A DNA stretch of 64,000 nt from an uncultured Lachnospiraceae bacterium (GTDB lineage: Bacteria; Bacillota; Clostridia; Lachnospirales; Lachnospiraceae), in assembly GCA_945868305.1 (NCBI GenBank), contig CAMBKU010000003.1:1-64000 (forward strand), read 5' to 3'. Below the pieces are notes generated by a model, which saw only the letters and a program-made list of their open reading frames with translations, was not told where the DNA came from and searched no databases. The position numbers were made by a program, and so were the translations under genes. Of this stretch, positions 40,409-49,387 are shown piece after piece. Position 1 is the stretch's first letter; every line of letters starts with the position of its first letter.

Positions 40409-40443
40409 AAAGGGCATATCTTATTATTAAGATATGCCCTTTT
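40409..40443. terminator. Perfect 15-bp inverted repeat downstream of gerW
   Basis: AAAGGGCATATCTTA and TAAGATATGCCCTTT with a four-base loop. In the minus-strand transcript it follows gerW and lies 11 bases before the small ORF, without a long U run. It could be a weak terminator for gerW or a structure near the small ORF's ribosome binding site. Confidence 0.6.
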
Positions 40444-40479
40444 CCTTGTTATGAGACTAAAAACTTTTCCATTTTTATT

Positions 40480-40950
40480 TTATGCATTTGTCCCGTCTGC
40501 GTCCGCTTCTTTTGATGAAACCGCATCGGAGAGGATTTCTTCCATCTCATCACTAGCTTTCTTTTTTGTCTCTTCATCCACGATTACTTCTTTTCCCACA
40601 TTCTTATCGTCTTTTTTGGATGCAAATTTGTTTACAAAATCCGGCACCATGTCAAGCACTTTTGTAATGCCGTCCTGATTTTTAATATTGACGAGTTTCG
40701 TCGTTCCGTTCTGGATGACTAGTACGGCACTTGGTGTAATCTTTCCGCCCATACCTCCGGCACCGTTGTTCTTCTTATCCTGAGAAAGTGCTCCGGCTGC
40801 CACGCCAAAAGAAACATCGACGAGTGGCAGAATAATTGTATCACCAATATGGATTGCATCCCCTACCACTGTCTTTGTCGTAATGAAACTGTCCATTCCT
40901 TTAAATAAAGACTCTACCGTCTGACTGAATGTATTATTGTTCTCTGCCAT
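40480..40950 (-). CDS. GerW/YtfJ family sporulation protein
   Basis: 156 residues. The core VVGDAIHIGDTIILPLVDVSF, the Gly-rich GAGGMGGKITPSAVLVI and the DMVPDFVNKF end define GerW/YtfJ. In Bacillus it is needed for spore germination. An acidic tail of about 35 residues follows. It comes 23 bases after the DUF2953 gene, equal to the Bacillus ytfI-ytfJ pair. Confidence 0.92.
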   Translation of the reverse strand: MAENNNTFSQTVESLFKGMDSFITTKTVVGDAIHIGDTIILPLVDVSFGVAAGALSQDKKNNGAGGMGGKITPSAVLVIQNGTTKLVNIKNQDGITKVLDMVPDFVNKFASKKDDKNVGKEVIVDEETKKKASDEMEEILSDAVSSKEADADGTNA

Positions 40951-40973
40951 TTTATTTTCCTCCTGACTTTCTT

Positions 40974-41852
40974 CTATTTTCTGATTAAATTACGGATATT
41001 TTTGTCTTTCAAAATACGAACCCCAGCACAAAGTGCATGGATAAAACGTATTCGTCCCCTAATCTGAAAGGTTCCTCTTACATAAGCTGACTCGGATTCA
41101 AAATCCGGAATCAAGTGCATATCATTCTGATATATAATCGGAAATATACAGATAACGCCCAAAAGCTGCCCGGTGAACGCCGGATCTCCTGTTGAAAATG
41201 TCAAATCCGCCAGTATTTTTCTCGGCCCAAAATGCCGCAAAAGATACTTTATTTCCTGAAACCCATGCGTAACTGCGGCCTTATTATTTTCATCATAAAG
41301 CATCTCTTTGATATGTGCAAGATTTTTTCCCAGCTGTTTTAGTTTTTGAGGAATCATTAAAATCCATTCCCCGATTTTTGCTAAAATTTGTTTTATCTTT
41401 CCGCTTTTTCTCGTCTTTTCTTTTTTCTTCTCAATTTGCGATTGTTCCAAATGGCACAGTTCCTTTTCAATCTCGCTTTCCTGCTGTGTATCTTTCCCCT
41501 CCCAATCGCTTTTCGAAACACACGTATCCTTTTCCCTCACACGCCGAGAACGCTTTTTCCGCCGTTTCTTTCTTTTTTTATTGGGTTCTTGCGCTTTTGG
41601 ATAGGAAAATACAGGAAATCCAAACAGCTGTATTTTTACTGTCACTGCTTTCCCTTCTATCTCACCGACTACACGTAGCACAAAAAACAGCCAGGTACCA
41701 CGAATATGAAACTTTTTTTCTTCAAACAGTTCTCCCGTTGCCTGATAACAAACCGGAATAAACAACACTGCACAAAGAAGCAAAATAAGAATTCCAATCA
41801 GAACAAGAAGAACTATTCCCAATATTTTCAAAATCATAAGGAGGATGTGCAT
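40974..41852 (-). CDS. DUF2953 (YtfI-like) membrane-anchored protein
   Basis: 292 residues. A long N-terminal hydrophobic segment (about 4-35) is followed by a conserved domain with Arg/Lys-rich stretch (about 92-108) and the C-terminal DUF2953 block (KILADLTFSTGDPAFTGQLLG). The family is found beside GerW and is probably involved in sporulation; mechanism unknown. It overlaps the upstream 116-residue gene by 19 bases. Confidence 0.82.
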   Translation of the reverse strand: MHILLMILKILGIVLLVLIGILILLLCAVLFIPVCYQATGELFEEKKFHIRGTWLFFVLRVVGEIEGKAVTVKIQLFGFPVFSYPKAQEPNKKRKKRRKKRSRRVREKDTCVSKSDWEGKDTQQESEIEKELCHLEQSQIEKKKEKTRKSGKIKQILAKIGEWILMIPQKLKQLGKNLAHIKEMLYDENNKAAVTHGFQEIKYLLRHFGPRKILADLTFSTGDPAFTGQLLGVICIFPIIYQNDMHLIPDFESESAYVRGTFQIRGRIRFIHALCAGVRILKDKNIRNLIRK

Positions 41853-42184
41853 AACGTTTCCTCCCTATCCTGCTTCTTTCTTTTTATATATTCCCGCACT
41901 TTAAAGCTTCCGGTAGCGGCATAGGCTTCACAGACAATTTGGGCAGCAAGCTCTGTTGCCTCCTCATAATTTCCAGCAAGCCCGACGATGAAAATGTGCT
42001 TCTTCGGATAATGCTTCTGCATTAATTCCCATGCCGGAATCAAATCCAGCAAATTATCATGGTTAGATGCCAGTGCAACAACATAGACATCAAGTTGTCC
42101 CGCATTATGGATAATCTTCCACTTTACCCGATTTTTCTTATGCGCAATGCTTTCACCTATATATAAATTTTTATACCATTTCAT
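41834..42184 (-). CDS. Hypothetical protein, 116 residues
   Basis: I do not recognise a named family. The protein has an alternating hydrophobic core (LDVYVVALASNHDNLLDLIP, HIFIVGLAGNYEEATELA), suggesting a small alpha/beta fold, and a basic C terminus. No signal or membrane segment. It lies between the Nudix remnant and DUF2953, overlapping the latter by 19 bases, so it is translated in the same operon. Confidence 0.65.
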   Translation of the reverse strand: MKWYKNLYIGESIAHKKNRVKWKIIHNAGQLDVYVVALASNHDNLLDLIPAWELMQKHYPKKHIFIVGLAGNYEEATELAAQIVCEAYAATGSFKVREYIKRKKQDREETLCTSSL

Positions 42185-42225
42185 GAAAAATCCTCATATT
42201 CTGCGCACGGCTTTTCCCTGCAGTA

Positions 42226-42678
42226 TCAAAAATATTTATGGCTTCCCCATAAATTACTGCGCTTTAATTCCAAATACTCCTGATACGCCTGTTCCAATAT
42301 CTGCTTCTCATTTGCAAATTTTAACAGGTGATATGCCTCATGAAATTTATAATATCCGGAATCAACAAAAAATTCTTCCCGTTGTGGTTTGCTGTAATAA
42401 CTGTCTGCCATCATAAGATACCAATGGACATCCTTCCATACAGTGTCCTCCGGGACGGTAAAAGAATATTGGCTTTTGCCAACATATTTAATCACAGAAG
42501 CACTGACACCTGTTTCTTCCCGCACTTCACGCAATGCTGTTTCTTTGTATTCCTCGCCCTGTTCCACTGTCCCCTTTGGCAATACCCATCCCTCATATTT
42601 ATTTCGGTAATTCTTCTATAAAACCAATATCTTACCACGAAAGATCACCACACCACCACAACTTGTTGCTTCGATCAT
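42226..42678 (-). pseudogene. Nudix hydrolase interrupted by one in-frame TAG
   Basis: From the ATG at 42678, which has AGGAGG seven bases before it, the reading frame gives MIEATSCGGVVIFRGKILVL, then TAG (42618-42616), then KNYRNKYEGWVLPKG and the rest of a normal 150-residue Nudix protein. The Nudix box is intact (GTVEQGEEYKETALREVREE, then TG). The ORF track shows only the part from an internal TTG. There are no other stops, so the lesion is a single change, most simply TAT or TAC to TAG. It may be a pseudogene, a sequencing error, or a strain-specific mutation. Substrate unknown (NUDT2/Ap4A-like proteins have this size). Confidence 0.85.
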
Positions 42679-42720
42679 TGCAATACCTCCTGATGTGGTT
42701 TTAATACATAAACTAAAAAC

Positions 42721-42749
42721 AGTATACCTCTTTTTCTTCTATCTTGCAA
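42721..42749 (-). promoter_or_regulatory. Promoter of the Nudix-DUF2953-gerW cluster
   Basis: TTGCAA, 17 bases, TATACT on the minus strand, about 43 bases before the Nudix start codon. The promoter and ribosome binding site both look functional, so the nonsense codon appears recent. Confidence 0.75.
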
Positions 42750-42756
42750 GCCGCCT

Positions 42757-44247
42757 CTAATTACTGTAATATGCATCAAATATTTGTTTTGCAGCAGGAA
42801 CTGCATAAGTACTTCCTGCTCCAGCGCCCTCTACAACAACTGCAAGTGCAATATCTGACTTATCATCCCTGTGGGCATAACCTACAAACCAGGCATGACT
42901 AGAATCATCAGCGTCACTGTATTCTGCAGAACCCGTTTTCCCAGCAGCAATGTAGCTCTGTCCCTTCAATTTCCGTCCGGTTCCCTCCTGGACTACAGCT
43001 TCCATAAAATCCTGCATCGTTTCTGCTTCTTCCTTTTCTAAGAGTGTTCCATATTCGGAAGGAGAATATTCTTTTACCACATTTCCCTCATAATTTTCCG
43101 TGTGATCAATCAAATACGGTTTCATCAAAACACCGTCATTGGCTATGGCAGAAGTTACCATTACCATATGAAGCGGAGTCACCAGAGTCTCACCCTGTCC
43201 GATGGAAGTCTCCATGATGTCATGGACTGACGCGCCCTTTTTTAGCGTAAAACTGCTTTGCTTATACCCATAAGCGTAAGGCAATTTCTGATTAAACAGT
43301 AAATCCTCACAGGTATCTGCGAACTTTGTCTCATCTAAAGAAAGCCCCAGATTCGCATAGGAAGAATTACAGGAGTTGGTAAAAGAATCAAGCAGGTTTT
43401 CTCCCCCATGAACATCATTATTGTAACAATGAATGACCGTTCCCTCTCTTTCAAACTCTCCGTCACAGGTAAACTGGTATCCCGAATAGTCCGGATTCTC
43501 CCTGATATATTCTAACGTTGTAAATATTTTAAATGTTGAACCCGGTGGATATAAGCCCTGCGTTGCCCGGTTTAAAAGCACAGATTCTTTATTGTCATCT
43601 GCGGTTATTTTATCCCAATTTTCCGCAATCGTGTTCGGATCAAAATCCGGTTTTGATACCATTGCAAGAATCTTTCCGGTAGACGGTTCCAAAACGATTA
43701 CTGCGCCGTCATGACTGCCCAGCGCATCATAAGCCGTCTGCTGCAATGTCAAATCCAACGTTGTCACCACATTATCACCTATGTTTTTTTCTCCCTGAAA
43801 CTCATTTCCCAGACGCTCCAGGAAAAATGCATGAGAACTTAAAAGCCGAAAATTCATAGAAGATTCAATGCCTGATTTTCCGTTTGTCGCATAGCCTACT
43901 ACATGGGCAAAGGTTTTTCCATACGGATAATTTCTTGTCTCTTTCCCAGTCGAATCTGTGACTGTCTCTGCTAAGACATTTCCATTTCTGTCCTGGATTT
44001 CACCACGAACGACTGTTTTTGCAAAAAGATCCTGTCTTTTATTGTAAGAGCTATTGATAAATTCTTCACTCTTTACCGCCTCAAAATACACAAAATAACC
44101 AATTAACGCCACAAACAGAAACACAAACAGATACGTGACTACTGCAAATTCCCGATTTTTAGAATTCTTCGATTTTCCCGTCAAACTTTGTTTCGGCAAT
44201 TTTCTTTTTTCGGCTCCGCTTTTGGGATTCCTTGTCTCTCTTTTCAT
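42757..44247 (-). CDS. Penicillin-binding protein, class B transpeptidase
   Basis: About 496 residues from the ATG at 44247, which has AAGGAG upstream (the track starts at 44262). A Lys-rich cytoplasmic tail and one membrane anchor (about 38-58) precede the transpeptidase domain. Motifs are PPGSTFK (SxxK), SCN, and AAGKTGSAEYS (KTG). It cross-links peptidoglycan together with the partner FtsW/RodA-type polymerase encoded upstream. The first 89 bases overlap the end of that gene in another frame. It could serve division, elongation or sporulation. Confidence 0.92.
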   Translation of the reverse strand: MKRETRNPKSGAEKRKLPKQSLTGKSKNSKNREFAVVTYLFVFLFVALIGYFVYFEAVKSEEFINSSYNKRQDLFAKTVVRGEIQDRNGNVLAETVTDSTGKETRNYPYGKTFAHVVGYATNGKSGIESSMNFRLLSSHAFFLERLGNEFQGEKNIGDNVVTTLDLTLQQTAYDALGSHDGAVIVLEPSTGKILAMVSKPDFDPNTIAENWDKITADDNKESVLLNRATQGLYPPGSTFKIFTTLEYIRENPDYSGYQFTCDGEFEREGTVIHCYNNDVHGGENLLDSFTNSCNSSYANLGLSLDETKFADTCEDLLFNQKLPYAYGYKQSSFTLKKGASVHDIMETSIGQGETLVTPLHMVMVTSAIANDGVLMKPYLIDHTENYEGNVVKEYSPSEYGTLLEKEEAETMQDFMEAVVQEGTGRKLKGQSYIAAGKTGSAEYSDADDSSHAWFVGYAHRDDKSDIALAVVVEGAGAGSTYAVPAAKQIFDAYYSN

Positions 44248-45559
44248 GGATTTCTCCTTCATCCTCTTTCTTCAAATAAAGTCCCTGAATAATTGCAAAA
44301 ATAATAAATGTGGAAAGCAGGGAGCTTCCGCCGTAGCTTACAAAAGGCAGAGTGACTCCGGTAGACGGAATAAACTTTGTCACACCTCCAAGTGTTAAAA
44401 AGACCTGAAAACCATATACCGTGCCAAGTCCAAGTGCTACATATTTATAATAAACATCTTTCATCTGCATAGCTATATTAAAAAACATCAGAAAGCAGCT
44501 CACACAGATCAAAATCAGGCATAAAGCAAAAATTCCGCCCAGTTCTTCTGCGATAGCAGAAAACACAAAATCCTGTTCGACCACCGGAATCGTATTCGGA
44601 ACTCCTTTATAAAGCCCCATACCGAACCATCCTCCGGTCCCGATGGCAAACAGGGACTGGCAAATCTGATATCCCTCATTATCTATTACGCCGAGCGGAT
44701 TTTTCCATGCTACCACGCGGACACGCACATGACGAAATATCTTGTATGCAACAAATGCGGCCGCCCCACCAGCAGCAAAACCACCTGCAAAATAAAGAAC
44801 TTTTTTGGTCGCAACATAGAGCATGACAAGATAAACCACAAAAAAGATGAGTGCCCCACCAAGGTCTTTGGAAACTACCAATATAAGCACATGAAGCGCT
44901 GCCATTATGGTGGTTTTTACTACCTGCGTAAATTCCGTGGATTCATAAAACATTCCTGCAACAAAAAAAACATACAGGATTTTTATAAATTCAGAGGGCT
45001 GTATGGTAATTCCTCCAAAAGTAAAGGAAATCTTTGCCCCATAACTAACAGCGCCCGCAACTGCCACAATCCCAAGCAGTGCAATTCCTACTCCCGCATA
45101 TAGCCAGGTCAGTTTCCGCAAAGCTTTTGCTCTTTTTATAATAAAAGGAATGAAAAATGTTGCAGCAGCAGAAATAACCGCAATCACAAACTGCTTCGTC
45201 GCTCTTTCAAAATTCAGTCTGGTCAAAATAATAAAGCCAACTGTTAGAAGCATACACATGTTATTGAGCACTAACTCATTACTGTTTTTATAAACCATGG
45301 TATACCCAAAATGCAAAGACAACAGAAAAATAAGCTGCATCAGATACATTCCGATAACCTGTATATCCAGTGTCGCTGCAAAAATAACCAAAAAAGCATC
45401 CAGATGTATCAGATAGACACATGCCATTTGTCTTTTATAAATTTTTTCCCGTTCATAATTTCCATATTTTTTTCGAAATACTGCAAAGCATTCATATGTA
45501 TAAAATGCAAATAAAAATATCAATAGATATTTTGAAATTTCCGTAATCAAGTTCAACAT
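44159..45559 (-). CDS. FtsW/RodA/SpoVE family SEDS protein
   Basis: 466 residues with at least ten membrane segments. The SEDS blocks are GGITIQPSEFIKILYVFF, VVSKDLGGALIFFVVYLV, AIAEELGG and LPFVSYGGSSLLS. SEDS proteins polymerise glycan strands from lipid II with a class B PBP, here encoded immediately downstream. An N-terminal extension of about 100 residues adds membrane segments compared with the 360-400 residue core. The charged C-terminal tail is translated from DNA that also encodes the start of the PBP. Confidence 0.92.
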   Translation of the reverse strand: MLNLITEISKYLLIFLFAFYTYECFAVFRKKYGNYEREKIYKRQMACVYLIHLDAFLVIFAATLDIQVIGMYLMQLIFLLSLHFGYTMVYKNSNELVLNNMCMLLTVGFIILTRLNFERATKQFVIAVISAAATFFIPFIIKRAKALRKLTWLYAGVGIALLGIVAVAGAVSYGAKISFTFGGITIQPSEFIKILYVFFVAGMFYESTEFTQVVKTTIMAALHVLILVVSKDLGGALIFFVVYLVMLYVATKKVLYFAGGFAAGGAAAFVAYKIFRHVRVRVVAWKNPLGVIDNEGYQICQSLFAIGTGGWFGMGLYKGVPNTIPVVEQDFVFSAIAEELGGIFALCLILICVSCFLMFFNIAMQMKDVYYKYVALGLGTVYGFQVFLTLGGVTKFIPSTGVTLPFVSYGGSSLLSTFIIFAIIQGLYLKKEDEGEIHEKRDKESQKRSRKKKIAETKFDGKIEEF

Positions 45560-45564
45560 AAGTT

Positions 45565-47769
45565 TTATTCTACTCCACGATTGAAATGCCCATTTGTATA
45601 ATCCTTTAGATAGGAAACGGCTTTGATATCCATCTCCTTCTGCCAGAGTTTTTCATACAAAGAAAGAATTTCTCTTATTGTTTCTCTTTTTTCATTAGTA
45701 AATTGCAGACGATAGCTCATGAATCCAAGCGGTGCAATTTCCTTTTTCCGATGCATCAGGGAAAGCGGGCTGGAATTATAGATGATATTATAGCATTCCC
45801 CGCAATTATTTTTAACCGCAAATTTTTTCCGGTAACGATCCTTTAAATAGCGAAGCTGGCTCTTTTTATCGCATCCCTCCATATTTTTATGCACACACTG
45901 GGCACTTATCATAAGCGGCAGATACCCGTATAAGATTAACTCACTGTTAGCATTCTTCCGTCCGGATAATTCTCTTTTGTTCAATTCCAGAGGTGCCGTA
46001 TCATACAAAATGCCTGAACGCCAAAAAGCTTCTTTCGCCGCATTGGAATAAGTATACATATTGTGATCCAAAATCATTCTTTCTTCCTGAATTTTTCTTT
46101 CTTTACAAAACCCAAGTACATCATAGCTTTTTATCAAAAATCCATCCAACCCGGAAATTTCAATTTTATCCCATATTTTGAGATATCTTTCTCTTGTTTC
46201 CCCGCGAAAAACTGCTGGAAAAGTAAAATATGCTTCTTTTCCCGCTTTGTGTACCAGGTTTACCGCTTCCTTTAATTCCACTTCAAACCCAGACTGCGAA
46301 AACATCATACTATCCAGATAAACCCGCTTTACAAACCAAGCAGAAAGTACCGTATCAAAAGCTTCCCTTGTCTCCACGGAAACCGCCAGAAAAGGCTCGT
46401 TTTTTTCGTTCAAACGCTGTTTCGGTATAACAAACGCCGCATAGGAAAGTTCCTCAACCGTTTTTCGACGGTAAGGCTCATTTTCCGCTGCTGCAAGCCT
46501 GTCCAGTACTTCTCTGCGAAGTTTATTCAGCGCTTGTACCGGAAGAAAAACATCTTTATCCATGATAATCTCAAGTTTATCAAAGTAATAAGGCGTATTT
46601 CCGGTCTTCAAAAGCTTTTCCCGCACCATTTCTTCTGTCAGAGGGCGCTTATCCGCCTGTTGCACCACATCGCCAAAACCTTCTGCCTTTCTTTCTTTCC
46701 CAAAAACTTCCAGTTTGACTTTATTTCCTTTTTCAAGCCACAACTTCCCCGAAACCTGCTCTTTTTTCTCATGGTCAATATACGCGCTTCGCACCTGCTC
46801 CTGCAGTGCTTCGTCGCCCTTTGTATGCCCCGGCCTATCAAGAGTCATCATTTCTCTGCCATTGTGCATATCATAATAGCCACTGGTAAACCCACTACGG
46901 TTTCCAAGCTCTAAAAGCTTTTTTTGGTCTTCCCGTGACACATGGAAATTATCCTTGCCACCTTTTAAGTAATCATCCATGTATTTCCGGTAGATACTCA
47001 CAACACCGGCAGCATATTCTGCCTGTTTCATACGTCCCTCTATCTTAAAAGAATAAAGCCCGCATTCTGCCAGCTTTGGAATATTATCTATCGTACATAA
47101 ATCTTTCGGACTTAAAATGTAATTCTCGGCTTTCCCGATTGCCTTTCCCTGTACATCCAATACTTCGTAAGGAAGTCTGCATGGCTGTGCGCAACGTCCA
47201 CGATTTCCGCTTCTTCCACCAAGCATACTGCTAAGCAGACACTGACCGGAATAGCAATAACAGAGTGCTCCGTGTACAAAACCTTCCAGTTCTACATCCA
47301 CTGCATCATGGATTTTCCTTATCTCGGCAAAAGAAAGTTCTCGCGCCATAACGATTCTGGACGCTCCATGCTTCACTAAAAACTTTGCTCCATCCACACC
47401 GGTAACCGTCATCTGGGTACTGGTATGCAACGGCAGATCTGGAAACTGCTCATGCAAAAATCCCATCACACCAAAATCCTGTACTATGACCGCGTCAATC
47501 CCCCGTTCATAATAAGGCAATATATATTCATATAAATGCTTTTTTAATTCTTCTTCCTTTAACAGCGTATTGACTGCAAGAATCACCCTGCAATTATTTC
47601 TGTGCCCATAATCAATCCCTTCGAATAATTCTTCCTGTGTAAAATTATCTGCATAAGCTCTCGCCCCAAACATTTCTCCGCCAAGATAAACTGCATCCGC
47701 ACCTGCGTTCACAACTGCCTTAAGCGTAGCCAAAGACCCCGCCGGTGCCAGAAGTTCTAATTCTTTCAT
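45565..47769 (-). CDS. U32 family peptidase
   Basis: 734 residues from the ATG at 47769 (KELELLAPAGSLATLKAV), which has GGAG upstream. The U32 signature lies at about 170 (EGFVHGALCYCYSGQCLLSS) with the Cys ligands continuing in GNRGRCAQPCRLPY. A long C-terminal part (DUF3656-like) follows, with more cysteines (CVHKNMEGC, NCGECYN). Relatives act in RNA hydroxylation (RlhA, TrhP) rather than proteolysis, so an RNA-modification role is possible. Confidence 0.88.
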   Translation of the reverse strand: MKELELLAPAGSLATLKAVVNAGADAVYLGGEMFGARAYADNFTQEELFEGIDYGHRNNCRVILAVNTLLKEEELKKHLYEYILPYYERGIDAVIVQDFGVMGFLHEQFPDLPLHTSTQMTVTGVDGAKFLVKHGASRIVMARELSFAEIRKIHDAVDVELEGFVHGALCYCYSGQCLLSSMLGGRSGNRGRCAQPCRLPYEVLDVQGKAIGKAENYILSPKDLCTIDNIPKLAECGLYSFKIEGRMKQAEYAAGVVSIYRKYMDDYLKGGKDNFHVSREDQKKLLELGNRSGFTSGYYDMHNGREMMTLDRPGHTKGDEALQEQVRSAYIDHEKKEQVSGKLWLEKGNKVKLEVFGKERKAEGFGDVVQQADKRPLTEEMVREKLLKTGNTPYYFDKLEIIMDKDVFLPVQALNKLRREVLDRLAAAENEPYRRKTVEELSYAAFVIPKQRLNEKNEPFLAVSVETREAFDTVLSAWFVKRVYLDSMMFSQSGFEVELKEAVNLVHKAGKEAYFTFPAVFRGETRERYLKIWDKIEISGLDGFLIKSYDVLGFCKERKIQEERMILDHNMYTYSNAAKEAFWRSGILYDTAPLELNKRELSGRKNANSELILYGYLPLMISAQCVHKNMEGCDKKSQLRYLKDRYRKKFAVKNNCGECYNIIYNSSPLSLMHRKKEIAPLGFMSYRLQFTNEKRETIREILSLYEKLWQKEMDIKAVSYLKDYTNGHFNRGVE

Positions 47770-47784
47770 ATTTTTCTCCATAAC

Positions 47785-47826
47785 AAAGAAAGAGACAGAC
47801 AAATCCTGGTTCTGTCCCCTCTCTTT
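47785..47826 (-). terminator. Hairpin between zapA and the U32 peptidase gene
   Basis: On the minus strand AAAGAGAGGGGACA and TGTCTGTCTCTTT form a stem with a small interior loop, followed by CTTTG. The poly-U run is short, so it may only attenuate transcription. Confidence 0.5.
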
Positions 47827-47828
47827 TC

Positions 47829-48257
47829 TTAATTCTTTTCTTCTTTTACAATAGCTGCACTTTGTTCCAGCGCTGCCTCCATTTTTGTTTTGGCCAAAAG
47901 AAGTTCTTTATTTTCATCTTCCAGTTCTTTTCTTGCCTTTGCATCATTTTCCTGTTGAATCTGGGCAGAAACCAGTTCATGCTTTAAATCATAGATTTCC
48001 TTGTCTTTTTGTTCTATTTCCTGTTCCAGACGCTCTGCCTGTGCTTTCGCTTTAAAGTAATCATCTGCAATATTGAGTTCCAGCAGAGTGGACTTCATAT
48101 CACTGGAAAGTTTCGGATAATCCTCCAAAGATTTAAATTCTTCCAGTTTACCATTAATATAGGTAGCAACCTTCTGCAGATATTCTTCCTCCTCGTATCC
48201 GCTTAAGGTATAAACTCTCCCGCCAATAATAACCTGTGCACTTGTTTTGGATGACAT
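47829..48257 (-). CDS. zapA: Cell division protein ZapA
   Basis: 142 residues from the ATG at 48257, after AGGAGG (the track starts eight codons earlier). The N-terminal ZapA globular part (AQVIIGGRVYTLSGYEEEEY) is followed by a coiled coil (about 65-140). It bundles FtsZ filaments at midcell. The coiled coil is longer than in the 85-residue Bacillus form. Confidence 0.88.
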   Translation of the reverse strand: MSSKTSAQVIIGGRVYTLSGYEEEEYLQKVATYINGKLEEFKSLEDYPKLSSDMKSTLLELNIADDYFKAKAQAERLEQEIEQKDKEIYDLKHELVSAQIQQENDAKARKELEDENKELLLAKTKMEAALEQSAAIVKEEKN

Positions 48258-48289
48258 ATTACGGCCTCCTTTTTCTTCCATATCTTATT

Positions 48290-48318
48290 ATTATAATTTG
48301 TTTTGAACGGAATGACAA
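48290..48318 (-). promoter_or_regulatory. SigA promoter of zapA
   Basis: TTGTCA, 17 bases, TATAAT on the minus strand in the gap between ruvB and zapA. It separates zapA and U32 from the ruvB transcript. Confidence 0.82.
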
Positions 48319-48323
48319 CTCTT

Positions 48324-49316
48324 TTATCGTACAATGCCAAAATGCTGATAAGCCAGGTCTGTCACAACCCGTCCTTTGGGTGTACGGTTAATAAATCCGT
48401 TTTTTACAAGATATGGCTCGTAAACATCCTCAATCGTACCGCCATCCTCTCCGATTGCCGCTGCCAACGTGTCAAGTCCTACCGGACCTCCTTTAAACTT
48501 TTCAATAATCGTCATTAAAATATTCCGGTCATTCTGATCCAGACCAAATTTGTCTACCTCCAGCAAATCCAGTGCAAAAGAAGCGACCTCCTTTGTGATA
48601 ATCCCGTCATATTTGACCTGGGCAAAATCACGCACCCGTTTAAGCAGACGATTTGCAAGACGGGGCGTTCCACGGGAGCGTCTTGCCAGTTCGTAAGCGC
48701 CATCCTCCTCAATTTCTACTTCCAGCTTTTTCGCAGAATGCAGAATAATTGTGGTCAGCTCCTCTACATTATAAAATTCCAGATGATGCACCACGCCAAA
48801 GCGGTCACGCAAAGGTGCCGACAAAAGTCCGGCTCTTGTGGTAGCTCCCACCAGCGTAAATTTAGGCAAATCCAGGCGGATGGAACGGGCAGTCGCACCC
48901 TTCCCGATCATGATATCAATCACATAATCTTCCATAGCCGGATAAAGCACTTCCTCCACCTGACGGTTCAACCGGTGAATTTCATCTACAAAAAGCACAT
49001 CTCCTTCCTGAAGATTGCTTAAAATTGCAGCCATTTCCCCTGGTTTACCAATGGCAGGACCAGATGTAATCTTTATATGAGTTCCCATCTCGTTTGCAAT
49101 GATTCCGGCAAGCGTGGTCTTTCCAAGTCCCGGAGGACCATAAAAAAGTACGTGGTCCAAGGACTCCTCCCGCTGCTTTGCTGCCTCAATATATACCTTT
49201 AATTTTTCCTTCGTCTTTTCCTGTCCTATGTATTCATCCAATGTCTGAGGGCGCAGACTCGTCTCAATTTTGACATCCTCATCCTGCAGCTGGGTTGAAA
49301 TCACTCTTTTTTCCAC
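48324..49316 (-). CDS. ruvB: Holliday junction branch migration helicase RuvB
   Basis: 330 residues. AAA+ motor: Walker [14 protein letters not shown], Walker [12 protein letters not shown], sensor region [18 protein letters not shown] with the arginine finger, and the C-terminal winged helix ([17 protein letters not shown]). Works with RuvA (50957) and RecU (12473). It is separated from ruvA by degV and a hydrolase gene, an insertion compared with the usual adjacent ruvAB. Confidence 0.97.
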   Translation of the reverse strand: MEKRVISTQLQDEDVKIETSLRPQTLDEYIGQEKTKEKLKVYIEAAKQREESLDHVLFYGPPGLGKTTLAGIIANEMGTHIKITSGPAIGKPGEMAAILSNLQEGDVLFVDEIHRLNRQVEEVLYPAMEDYVIDIMIGKGATARSIRLDLPKFTLVGATTRAGLLSAPLRDRFGVVHHLEFYNVEELTTIILHSAKKLEVEIEEDGAYELARRSRGTPRLANRLLKRVRDFAQVKYDGIITKEVASFALDLLEVDKFGLDQNDRNILMTIIEKFKGGPVGLDTLAAAIGEDGGTIEDVYEPYLVKNGFINRTPKGRVVTDLAYQHFGIVR

Positions 49317-49387
49317 GATAACACTTCCCTTTCTTTCCGTATTACATTCGGTAATTTTTCCTGATATCTGCTAAAGCAAACTGAAAG

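Noticed and set aside
42616-42618. TAG in the Nudix gene as a pyrrolysine codon
   Set aside because: No pyl genes are seen, the position corresponds to an ordinary aromatic residue before the conserved block, and Nudix enzymes do not use pyrrolysine.
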